DNA of 64,000 nt, from positions 1 to 64,000 of the forward strand of contig CACVBU010000249.1 of assembly GCA_902728285.1 (NCBI GenBank), given 5' to 3'. Positions 43,966 through 56,100 of the stretch are shown piece by piece. Position numbers and translations under genes: made by a program. The stretch comes from Clytia hemisphaerica. Lineage: Eukaryota > Cnidaria > Hydrozoa > Leptothecata > Clytiidae. Every line of letters starts with the position of its first letter. The first letter of the stretch is position 1. The notes beneath the pieces are model-generated. The model saw only the letters and a list, made by a program, of their open reading frames with translations, did no database searches and was not told the origin of the DNA.

Positions 43966-44866
43966 TGATAAATAACGAGATTGCTCACGGGAATTTCTAA
44001 CCCGCGCGAGCAAACCCGCACCTGTCAATCATTTTTTACACCTGTCAATCATTTTTATCTGCTTTTCTTTTCACTTGTGGTTTCGAAAAAAGTGTTTGTA
44101 AGATAATAAAAAAAGACGAAAGTCGATTTTTATGCATTTTTTTTAGTTCAAAGTTTTGGAATACTGGATTTTCAAGAGAAGGGAAAGTCATAACTCTTGA
44201 CTCTTGACTCTCCACCCACTCACCAACCTGATCCATTTTGAAATACTGTACTTGGAGTCAAACTGCACTGAGGTGACACTACTTATAAAATTTTTGTTTC
44301 TTAAAAATATAACGGGAATTTCCAAAAATATCAATAAGACCTCATAAAACCAGAAAAAGGTTGGTCAATGCTGACAAGATAACACAAACTTCAACGCACC
44401 GTATAGGATTCGAACTCTCAAAAATAACATACCAACCCACCGCCTTACCCACTCGGCCACTCAAGATGTAGAGAATGTAGAATAATAATAAAAGATACCA
44501 TATCTTTATTTGTGCCATGACCTGTATAACTTTATTTACCCGTCAAGGTATTAACTTCTTGTTCTTAAACAAATGATTTTAGATCATTTCCAACATGCGG
44601 GCGGGAGCCGATGGCCGATTCTGAGGGGATTTACAGGACTCTTTAGTGGGACTGCTGCAAACGGGCTGTAAACCCTGCTATTTGGGGGGCTAGGACACTC
44701 TCCGATCTCCTTAAAATCTCAAAAGACTGAGGAGAGGAGCTTTTTCTTGCATACAGTACCCATATACAGCAGACAGAATTCACAGAGCGTACACGCGCGG
44801 GCGATTAAACACGATCGCGCGGAATGCGGGTCAAAAAATTCCCGTGAGCAATCTCGTTATTTATCA
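43966..44866. mobile_element. 900-bp element with TGATAAATAACGAGATTGC ends
   Basis: TGATAAATAACGAGATTGC followed by TCACGGGAATTT at 43966 is mirrored at 44836-44866, a perfect inverted repeat of 31 bp. GC-rich CCCGC / GCGGG words lie just inside both ends. A tRNA-like sequence on the minus strand (44400-44470) is nested inside. No transposase frame. Confidence 0.85.
44400..44470 (-). repeat. tRNA-derived SINE head or tRNA pseudogene (Leu/Ser type)
   Basis: On the minus strand, GTGGCCGAGTGGGTAAGGCG is a near-perfect A box and GAGTTCGAATCC a near-perfect B box, 42 bases apart. The T stem and acceptor stem do not pair well, so it is not a working tRNA. It is probably the promoter part of a SINE inside the 43966-44866 element. 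Confidence 0.6.
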
Positions 44867-46254
44867 AAAAGTAGAGTTCGTACATCTCCGCCATTTTGAA
44901 CACGTTTCAAGGTCTGTCTTTTGAGCCTAGTTTAAAAATAAAAGTCATACTTTGCGTCCGAAGCAATATTTCAGATTTTGAATCATTTTGAGCTTTCTAA
45001 GGGGTTTGATAGTCCAAATTTTATAAATATCTTTATTTTCATTATCTAGTTTTCATGATTTTTCAGATAAATCAGTTCGAAATTCATTTTTGTCTCTTCT
45101 AAAAATTTCTTTTGCTTTATACATAAAATTCGGGCTTAAAACTAACCGAATTTTTCTACGCAGTATGGTCTATTTGTAATATTTTCAATATCGAGGGAAT
45201 TTGTGTCAAAACACTTGAAATGCTTGAAAATCATCAACATATAACTCACCAAGAAAGGCAGTGGTTTTCGGTAGGTTTTCGTTGAAATTTGCTTGCTCAA
45301 CATTATTTCGGCAATGCGTTGAAGAAAAGAAAATTGAAATGACAAACGATTGAAAAAAAAAGAAAAAGTCACAGACCTGCTGGGATATTTTCAGCAAGTG
45401 GGGGTAAAAGAATTGACTGAAACTTGATGGGGACTGATATTACCATGTTTTTATGGCTGGGGATTTAAATTCCTTTGTTTTTAAGTAAAAAAATTCAGTG
45501 AGGATGGACAACATTTTGCAGTAAGTCTATTTGATTATTATCAGTGGGGACAAAAATTGGAGTATAATTTTCCACCGGGGACGATATGTTGACCACTTTT
45601 TCCAGTGGGAAGGGTTGCCACCGGGACTGTGAGAAGGGGTGTATAAATAGTACCGATACGGTAAATATAGGTAAAACAGTTACGGATTAAGAATGAAATT
45701 TAAATTCTTAATAATCTTACGTGTCATATGAATCAATATAAATATGTTACAATTTCTTAAGGTTACCCTAGCTAAAAATATGTGTATTAAAATGCATTTT
45801 ATAAAGGTATATGAAAATATAGTAATCTTACTTACAAACTTCAACTGTGCTTATTTCAATATTATGATATGTATAGAAAGTGAAGAACATAAAGGAACAT
45901 TATAAAATTATCATATTTAAAAAGATTGTTCGAAAAATGCCAACATAATTTATCTCACATCTGCCCTGAATTTTATTAGCCTATCGGCTAAAACTTAGTC
46001 GGCCTTAATTATTAGTCGGCCCTAATGTTAGTCGCCTCGTCAAAATTTAGTCACTAAGGGCCGACTAATAACTAAGACCGACTAAAAACTTGAGCCATTT
46101 CTAAATTTGCTCCAAAGTTATACCGATATGAAAAGTGGATTAAGGAAAGCTAAATTATAAAGTTTTAATTTGGCCCAAATTTTTAGTCGGCTCAAATTTT
46201 AGTCACCAAGCCAAAATTTAGTCGACTAAGTTTTGGCCTATAAGGTATCACATT
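44867..46254. other. No gene seen; one miniature element
   Basis: AT-rich. Around 45410-45650, wording such as GTGGGAAGGGTTGCCACCGG resembles sequence near 37440-37560 and 51640-51760, another decayed dispersed repeat. The element at 45979-46242 is listed separately. Confidence 0.45.
45979..46242. mobile_element. Miniature element with TTAGTCGGC repeats
   Basis: GCCTATCGGCTAAAACTTAG is mirrored by CTAAGTTTTGGCCTATAAGG. TTAGTCGGC / GCCGACTAA words recur inside in both orientations. About 264 bp. Confidence 0.65.
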
Positions 46255-46479
46255 TCACTCACTGCATAATGCTAAAAAAGTAGCTAACAATAAGATAGAC
46301 GATAATATACACAGTCCTTTGGGCAAAACATTCGACTTAATCACAGTGTGAAACCACATTAAAACGCCCATCGACAACGATAAACCACTTAGAGCACACA
46401 GAAGCAGAATATCGTATCGAAGTTGTCGATTTGCACCGCACTTTTTGGTACAGAACAAACATCCTGTTCACGACAGGTA
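46255..46479 (-). other. Possible terminal exon of a small membrane protein
   Basis: After an AACAG acceptor-like site near 46480, the minus strand reads a Cys-rich start (CLFCTKKCG) and a polar stretch. Two hydrophobic segments of about 20 residues follow (around DILLLCALSGLSLSMGVLM and GLCILSSILLLATFLAL), ending in a TGA at 46255. The layout is typical of a two-helix membrane segment. No upstream exon was found and no family is recognised. It lies 700 bp past the stop of the PLEKHM2-like gene, so it could equally be chance within that gene's 3' flank. Confidence 0.3.
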
Positions 46480-47153
46480 GCAAATAAATCAAGTCAAGAA
46501 AACGTGATGGCGGACAGAAAAGCGAGAGTAAGCAAAAGGAGATTAGGAAATCAAGTCTTATATCGCTGTAATAATACATAAAGTTGCCTTCAGTACAATC
46601 AATATGACTATAAATATTTATAGTCTCAACGAAATAACCATCACGTTCATCTTACTGATATACTTCCGCAGAGTCTGTCATGAAAGCCACAGATCACGTG
46701 TTGCGAGATACCAACTGAGAAGTCATAAATGTCACCAATATTTTCAAACCATATATCAGTGTCATTAATTAGGAAGAAAAAACCTTGGTCACAGTCATGT
46801 CTATTGATTGATACCACCACCCTGTTTTGATATCATATATCAAAGTTAACACACATTAAACAAGTTCAGTTCTGGCAACCCGAACTCAATAAACACTTCC
46901 TCTCAATCTTCACAAGATCCGATTCAACAGAAGAAACAAGGTCAAAACTTCTTGCTTTCAATGCCAATCCCAGATGAATGCTTTCTTAGAATTTCTTCTA
47001 TTCACAGAGAAAAGTATTGGATCAGGTATCTCAAAGTCGAAAATGGTATTCTACCTTTCAAAATCTCTTTCTTGCTACATCAGGTAGCTCTTTGACTTCA
47101 ATCTTTCAAGGTCAAAAATGGTATTCCATCTCTTTCTTGCTGCATTCCATCCT

Positions 47154-50100
47154 TTAATTGCTGATTAATTCATACAGCGCTTCTTTCCCAATCTCTCCAT
47201 GTTGTTTGCCTTTGTCATTCAAAACATGATGTATTGTACTCTTCAATTTCGGATCGTTAAGCAAGACAAATTGTAAGGGGACCTGGAGGAAAAGAACTTT
47301 CAAGTTAGACAATGGTTTTGGTACCATTAGATAGGTATCTTTATACTCTTTCTAAAAGCATACTGTTTATGTCCTTTTGAATCAAGTGGTCAGGAGTTAA
47401 AGCCCTAAGTTTGGGATTCGGTATATTGGCAAATTTAGAACGTGTATACACGTCATTCGGGTTTGAAGGGTGAAGAAGTACGTTTTTGGTTTGTTTTTTA
47501 CCTGGTATAATAACTGCCAGCAACCAAAGAGACGTTGTTCGAACTTTCCCACTTCATATTCGGATTGGAAATCGATCAACCAGATTGTTTTATCCGTTGA
47601 ATTTGAATCCAAATTGTGATCGATCGACTGAAACGAAGATGAATAGGTAATGCGGTAATAAATATGAGGTAATCTTTACTTTACAATGGAAGAATTTCTC
47701 GACTTTATTTCTATTCTATCGCCCTTCACACAACTTCTTTAATCGGATCAATTTTATTGAGATTTATTTTCACGTTTTACACAAATTTATGCCTTTTTTT
47801 ACTTAAGTTATTAATTCCACGCGAAATTTTCAAGTCTTTTTTTGACCGAAAAATTAGCGTTTCAGGGCCATTTTTAACTGAGTTTTGGTTGATTCGCAAA
47901 ATTAAATCCAGAAATTCTCGCGATTTTTTCGGCTCGCGAACTGAAATCTTGCAGCTTGCTAATTAGATTAACAAATCATCAAAATTTCAATAATAAAGTA
48001 AAAGTTTGGTGATGACGAGTCTTACCAACGCACAAAATGTTCGACATTGATTATCGACACAAACTTGAGTGATGTCATGTACAGGACACGAATCTTCTAA
48101 AACCAATCTACCAGAACGAGGGTCTTGGTTGAACAAATAAATCTTGAATAAGAAAGAAGATCAAATATAATTAAAGGTTTTGCTTTAAGAGTGATGTCGT
48201 TTGCTTACTCATCAATCTTAATTTATATTAGGGGGAAATTTGTAAAATCGCTCGACTTTTTTAGTCAAAGCACTTGTTATACATTTTTGAAAAGATAAGG
48301 GGTAGGGGAATCAAAATAACATAGGTTCCAATTTTTTCGGACAAAAAGTTAGGTCAAAATTTAATGAAAAATTTTAGCTTGAGAAAAGAGAGATCTGTTG
48401 TATATTTTTGAAAAGCTCTAAAAAAATTAAGATTAGAGATATATTGCAAGTATATATGATTTCTCTACCTAACTCGAGGTATTGAGCTTCAAAAAGTGCA
48501 AAAAGTGGACAAAATAGCTGTTTCTGGCTGAAAAACACTATTTTTAGAGGTTAATATCTATACCTATAGGGTTCTTTCGGCTATAGATATGTACTTGAGA
48601 ATCCGTGAAACTGGTGAAACATTTTAAGAGAAGAATATCCGGCTAAAAAAGTTTGTCGCTAATTATCCGTTAAATACTTAGAAAAGTTCGTCATTTTCAG
48701 TCCATGATATATTGCAAACTTGCCGTCCGTGTGGTGCATATCATGAATAGGTCTGTCCTGATATGAAACATGTGTAATGAAACGGGAACATTTTTATCGC
48801 CAAAGGTAAAAAAATGTCCAAATAAGGATAAGAATATAGCCTGGAAGCCAGTAAGCCCCTTCCAAATCAAAATGCCTAATAAAATAAAGTGGGAATGCTG
48901 AAATCACTCGAGTTTTAAATTTTGAAAAACGTCGAAACACACCCAGAAATGTCAAACTGCCTGTTCCTAGCTGACATAAATTTCACCCACGAAACAAAAA
49001 ACTATGTGGAGGTTCAAACGGGAAATATTTTGAAAACTTTGAGTTGTTACTAAACCATCCTGTACATATTCTTTCTACCATTTCTTAGAAAAATGGATGA
49101 TCGTGGGTGAGAATGACTTCACACGGAATCGGTCAATACACATTTTGAACATGACTGTTGATGGTAAGCTCACGGGGAGTAGTTACCAAGGGTTACCAAG
49201 GGTTACCTTGTTTTGAGTTAACACCATTCCACAAGCGATTAATGCGCCTGGTTCTTCTATAACGCCTCCTTCGCGAATTTTCTAAAAATGAGAATAAGTA
49301 CTGTAAAAAGTGTGTTGTAACTTATTTCTGAATGAAGAACTATAACTCTGAGTTTTAACATTAGCCTTACGGCGAACTTAGGATCTCAAGATCAAAAAGC
49401 TCAAAAATGTTCCAATAAGGCTGAGAATATAGCCTGGAAGACAAACTAAAGTCGAAAAATCCAATGAAATAAAGTGGAAATAAAATCACCATTCTCGCCT
49501 GAATTTCAAATTCTGAAATACGACGTGACTCTATGTTTTATACGAGTGAACGAAACTTTAAGTTTTTTTTTAACATTTTGATGTTTTGGAAAATACATAT
49601 TTATAAAGCACTTCAACTGCAATGTGCACTCTTTGAATTGTTTGCTGTATGTACAATTGTTATCAATTCACCCAAATTCTCAAAATATATTGACGTTGAT
49701 TTTAGTCTGAGTATCATTGTGTCATTGAACAAGGCGCTTTTTTAAGAAAAATAAGGGGAAAATCTAGGGTCGCTTTTGGCAAAAAAATTCAGTCCCGACA
49801 TAGATTCAACTTCTTCCAATCTAAGTAGCATGTTCCTATCAGCCCTCAAGTTGATATTACACAAGAAAATGTTTAACAATCATAAATTGAATTCAAGTAT
49901 TTTGACATACAGCATCGGCGACAGCTTGACAAATATTCATCAACCAATCATCGGCTTCGTCGTGATCGGCGATCGCTAATTCCAATATCGTGCTCGATCC
50001 GTCTACACCTATGATCTGCGTGAAACAAGAAACAAAAACGGGGGATAATTAGTTTCGATAAGTTATAAAAAGGTTTCACAAATAAATATTACCTTTACTC

Positions 50101-53100
50101 TTCATTGTTTAAAGCCGGTCTCCATTTTCGCGCGAAATGGCCGACAGTTTTTTTCTCAACCTTTTTTGCCTGAAGAAAAGATTACGCCATAAAAAAGGTT
50201 TCGCACGAACAAAAAAAAAAGGTAAAGGAAGTTCTAATTTTTTCATCCGTTACGTCAATTTCAACCAATGGAATTGCTTCATTTTTCAACTGACCAATGA
50301 CATTACAAAAACGTCAAAAAGTTTTCGCTCGTGTCGTGCGAAAGTGGAGACCGGCTTTCAGTATGTACGAATGTTACCTTTAAGATGTTTAGATTATCCT
50401 CTCGTCCACTGTTGATACAACCACCACATTGCGTGCTAACAAAAAAAATATTGATTGGAGTATTTTAGGTAATACCCATTGAATTGGTTATTGTATTTCA
50501 CTATTAATGATGAAAAGGTTGTCAGTACAAAACAAAGATATTGCTCATATGATTCTTTTGAAAGCAGCCAAGCTGCGAATTACTCCCTCAACAGTACGAA
50601 AATGTGATTTATCTACGACAAGGTACTAAAGGCTACAATAAAATTCAACGTGTTTAAAAAAAATCAAAAGAACCAATAGAACAGGGTTGATAATTACCTG
50701 AGGTCGTATTTTTGCTTCAAATCTGTCCGTTTTGCGTTATATTGGTACAAATAATGACCCCTAAGAAATGAAAGAAAATATTTTCAGTATTCAGAAATAC
50801 TCGAAATTACGTCACGAGCAACGGTTACCTCACTTTCAAATTTTTTACTTTGGTAGTTGATTCCCAGAGAGTTTATAAAAAGTTCACTTTATTTATAAAA
50901 GTAACACTTAAAGAATCGAGGAATCACCTTGGCAATGGTTGGAAACGAGGCAGTCGTTGCACTCACAATAATTTATGAAAAGACCTATTGAAAACAGTTT
51001 ATTAGTGAAATTTTTCGCTTTCTTACGGGACAACCTTTGAGGTCTATACAACCTTAATTATAGTCTAGCAAGCTAGACGACTAATTCAGACATAGTAGAA
51101 ATAAAGCAAAAAGTAATAGAGGGAACAAATTTTTGTTTTACAAACTAAGTCCCGTAATTCAATAAACGTATTATCATATAACGCCTATACTACTGTATTA
51201 CACGCTTTATAAACGGCTCCAGTCTACCTTAATTAGAGCATGAATATAATTAGAGGAAAATTTTTTTGAGTCGCTAAAATACGCGGAAGCCACAGTCTCT
51301 TTCTCAGATTCTTAGGGTACAAAGGCTTTAAGGTAAAGTTGTTGGTATTAGTTTAGTAAGCTAACTTTTTCTAAAACTTTCTTCACAATTTCTAGAGAAA
51401 ATTTTCCCTTTTGAAGGACTTTAATAGTTACCACTACCATCATAAATACGAAGCATACCTTAATGCGAAGAAAGCTCTCTCCCAATAATTGATCAAACCA
51501 AAATTGGAATGACGATACAACATTTCTCCTGCTTTTACAACTGAAAGAAAGAGACAGTTTCAGGTAAAATAAAACGAAAGCAAATCTGAAAAAAACATGG
51601 TTTTTGAGTGCAATTTTCCATTGAATTTCAAATGGGGATTGAATCAAAGTTTAGTTCCTAATGCGGCTGAAATTGCAAGGCAATTTTCCCAGCAGGGACG
51701 AAATTTTGGCCATTTTTTCAGTGGGGCTTTCCCAGCGGGTGTGGATACAGGGGTGTGCCAATGGGTCTTTGCACTTATACCAGTTGCGGTTTTGTAGAGG
51801 TTTGCGATTCAGACTATGCTTTTAATGGAATGAAAATTTTACGGGAATTGAAATTCGAAGATTTTACGAATTCGAATGTCATCTTCAAAATTAATTAACA
51901 GCAGAACTTTGAAAAGAGTTTAGAAAAGCATGAAAATTGCTTGCAGTACAGTAGCAACATGATATCTTTCAAACGGACGGCACACAGCATCTGCATATTT
52001 CGTTTTAGTGAAGGCAGCCTTATTCAAAGATTTTAACAGCTCCTTCTACCACATTGGAACACTATTTTTGATAGCCTCTATTTGGAACTGTTCTAATTTT
52101 TACAATTTGTTGAGATAACCTTTCTTCTTTTGTTTAGCATCAGGTGAAGCGATGGACGAAAAATATACCAACGAGAAATGCAGAATCTCTGGCTCCTAAG
52201 ATATTGAAAGGAAAAGTTTATCAGCTGCTGAAATGGATGGCAGTTACTGCAGCGAGAAGGGTGACTTACACAGTTTTTCTCCAGTCTGATGCTTGTAACC
52301 TTTATTATAAACAAAAAATTCTTTTGATATGGGATTAGCCAATCAGATTTTTTTGTCAATTAAGCATGACAAGTGAAAACCTTTGTAGTATTGGAAAGCA
52401 TATGATGTCAGGAGCATTGGTGCAAAAAAACAGCTTTTGAAATTAAACATTTCTCGAGCAATCTGCCTTTATGCTGGCATAGGAAGATTTCAATATTTAC
52501 GAAACGGCCGACATTTTGATTTTTCTCGGGTTACAAACATTAGATGTCATTGAAAAAGAATGGAACAATAGAGAAAACAAAAGAAAACATGAATTTAAAT
52601 TTTTCGCAAGTCAACCTTCTCTCGTGGAAGCCTAAATTAAAAAGATGCAACCACTGCACTCGCAATGGAAACCAACCAGGTGAAAAAATGATAAATTTCA
52701 AACCTCTACTTGTGTATGACAGATCAACCAATCTTGAATGACCAAATCAAGTTCGTTATAGGTATTGGATGCCATTGGCTCGTTTCCATCACCAGAGGCA
52801 ACACCTTGACTTGATTTGATGGTAGCTTTGATCGTTGATATAATGGCTCTAAAGAAAATAATTGATCAATATGATTTACATTGTAGCGATTAAGTTTTGG
52901 TTATCTAGATCCATATATCGATCGAATTTTGTAAACTTCAAGTTCTAAAAGTATTTTATTAAGGATTGGAGAACAAGGCATATTTGCTTTGTTTTTTTTA
53001 CTGAAAGAAACGAGTAAAAAGTCCTCGAAACACGTCATTACAGAATTAAGAATTAACACGTTTAAATCTCTAAGGGCTTTTTAAAATTTGATTTCACACA

Positions 53101-56100
53101 TCAGGAAAGAAAAAGGGTACTAGACGATTCAAAAATAGTTTTGGACAAAGGGATTTCACTATCACCTTACCTTGAGTTGATTTCATCTCCAGTAGAAAGC
53201 CTTAAGCATCCTTGGTCGTGAAAGATGAAGATCTCTTGGAAATTCAAACCAGTCTGAAAATTGACAAGCGAAAGTTAATCATTATCATTAACCAAAAGAT
53301 TTATTTTCAAACATATCCCGATGAAACTAGACCAGATAGAACCGTTCGACAGCCTTTCACTAGATCGAACATTTTAAGTGTTCTATCAACAAAATGAACG
53401 ATGAATTTAGGTTTCTGCTTATCCTCTAGCAAAAAGAGTTTCTTATAGAGGCTGCTTAATACTCGGAAGATCCTCTCGGCGAACAACCTATTTTAGCTGG
53501 TGAGTGCTTATGATGATAAATTTGGAGAAGTATTCTCCCCATTATGAAGTAGAATAGCTCTATATAGGAAGTATATCTATAGAGGTCTGCAATTCAAACT
53601 ACGATGAATTATTCTCAACAAAAAATTGTTCTCATCGAAAAATCAATTATCTGAAATAGAACAGAGCCATTCGTCTACGTCCCTTGAAAAGTGACCACTA
53701 AACATTTCAAGAATATTCCCCCTAACTTTTGATTTTCTTACTGCCACATAATTTGGCAGCCTGTTTTCAAAAAAGGACACTGTAAAAAGTGATAATACAA
53801 CGGAATCTCCGTAATTGGAACAAGCACCTGCAAGCACGGGGAACACAAATTTGCTCGATTTATGGAAACTTCGAGCTCCGGAGTAAGGTTTATAAAGGCA
53901 TTGTTAACAGAAGGGACGAGAAATTAAAGAAACTCTATTGTAATACTAACCTGAACTTTATTGATTGAGTCGATGTTGACAGAGAGCATGTTAAGAAATC
54001 CTGTCTGTACCGTGGCTGAAATTGAATTTGAATTTTCATGAATAGGATTTAAAAGTTCAGGCATAATGAAATGAAGACAATTCATGGTATTCGTACAAGA
54101 CTATTCATTTGTACTGTGGTGAGGAGAACACAACAAACGTTTATGCTGAAACTTTAATGTTCAAGTACCTTAATCCAATTTTACTTTTATTTTCGCATTG
54201 AAATAGTCGGAGGATCGTGTATCTACAATTAACATCAGCCAAAAATTAAATCACTATTAATTAAATCATACCACGCTGTTTCAGCAAATATATTGCAAAA
54301 TTCGAGATCAACAAATAGAATGGGGCGCCATATCCTGACAAATGACCGACATAAACTTTGAAAGCCTGAAAATAAAATGAGTCAGGCAAAATATTACAAA
54401 GGTTGAACTTGGATCACATAGACTAGACAGCAACACTCGTTCAGCTCTTTAAACCTTGTAAAGATTATATTAAATGTTTTTTGAATTAGATGAGTTAGAT
54501 CAGATTTCAAAAACAGTTATATCTTCAGAACTAAAAGCTGGTTCTTAGTTCCCTTGAAAGTCACTTTCTTTCTTTTAGAATCTTCGACTTGACTGAGTCG
54601 ACAAAAAATGACTGAGTGGCTCGTTTCTATTACTAGAGGACGCCAAACGAAACTCAGAATGAATTATATAACAATTTATTGTTACCTTGATGAAACTTTC
54701 AGTTGGTTGTTGAAAGATATCAAGAGATATCAAAACTAACGTATTTTGGTCTATCCTAAATTGAAAAATAAACGATAGTGTTAATAAATATTCAAAGAAT
54801 AAAAAAAATAAAAACTTAACCATGTTTGACGGCAAAGCTTTCTTCTAATGGCTTTCCTTTCGAAAACTGGGAGAGGATAACCTAGATTAAGGTTCGATAA
54901 AGAAAGATTCTGACATTCAGGAATATTCCAATGAATTTGAACTTTATACTAAAAGTCGTAAAGTGGCCGTAGCATGAATGGTAAAGCATCCAGCTACGGT
55001 GCACAAGGCTGTGAGTTCGACCCCCAGCAGGGTCACGTCAAATTGGTAATTGATGCCTCTCTGTTCAATGCTCAGCAACTAAAGAGTCTGATTAAGGGTA
55101 AGTGGAGAAACCCAGGGAAACGAGTGGGGCCCTCCCCTACCTCCGGGTAGAAAGCTACATAAAAGGGGGCCTCCGAGTCACCCTCGACTACGGTCGGAAA
55201 CTTCATTATTTTAAAAACTGAACGGTTGTCGTCTGAAAAATGCACAAAGATGGCGGAAAAAATTCAAGAAAATAATCAAAAATCACCATCAATAAACGAC
55301 TTTTGCAGCCCGTCAAAGTGCATCATAAATGAAGAAAACGCACTAAAAGATACCCTACAATGCAGGAAGTGCCACCGTTTAGTCCATTATCTTTGTACAG
55401 AACTGCCACTTTACCAGATCCAGATATGCTTGTCATACAAATCAAGAAGTTTCCAGTGTCAAAACTGTACCAAAATCGCGCCACAGGTAATGGAAAGGTA
55501 TAATTCAAATGAAACATCAAAAATTGAAGGATTCAAAAACGAAATCAAAGCCTGTGAGAATATAATGAAAAGGCAGGACGAAGAAATAAACTATTTGAAA
55601 GCACAAGACGTCAATGTTATGGTCAACGAAATGAAAGAAACTATGGACACCAGAATAACCACGCTTGAAAAGAAGATTGAAAACATCATCGAAAAGAAAG
55701 AAGAGAAAAGACCACCAATGAGCTACGCTAAAATCACATCCAAACACATCGAGAAAAACATTGGAGATGTGATTCGAAAAGAAAAACAGGAGGAGCAGCT
55801 GATTCGATCTACAGCACGCAACCTAATTTTTCATGGGATTGATGAATCGACAGATGAAACTGAAGAAGAAACAAAAATCGAGGACGAAGAATTTATCCAT
55901 GATAAAATTATTGGTCAGCGGCTCCATCTGAGGAATATAAAGATTACCGAGACGCAGCGGATCGGGAAATTTACGAAAGAAAGAGAAGATAAATCGAGAT
56001 ACCGACCAATTAAAGTCACATTTACGAACGAAGAGAACAAGAACACAGTGTTGCAAGCAATAACAAAAGAAAAACGCTTTCCTTACCGAGTGACAGAGGA

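Noticed and set aside
44400..44470. A functional tRNA gene
   Set aside because: The A and B boxes are good, but the acceptor and T stems do not pair, so it is better called tRNA-derived repeat sequence.
48770..49460. Possible duplicated exon with AGAATATAGCCTGGAAG in two copies
   Set aside because: Two similar stretches (about 48820-48860 and 49410-49450) are non-coding repeat debris; the PLEKHM2-like exons on either side join in phase without them.
50936..50994. Cysteine-rich candidate exon (LFINYCECNDC-like) of the PLEKHM2-like gene
   Set aside because: Its phases fit neither neighbour, whereas joining 51540-51459 directly to 50760-50698 is in phase and gives a continuous PH-domain strand pattern.
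54821..54948. Alternative long minus-strand frame including PVFERKAIRRKLCRQ
   Set aside because: It overlaps the chosen exon in another frame, and joining it to the next exon creates a stop codon. The other frame connects in phase to 54750-54686.
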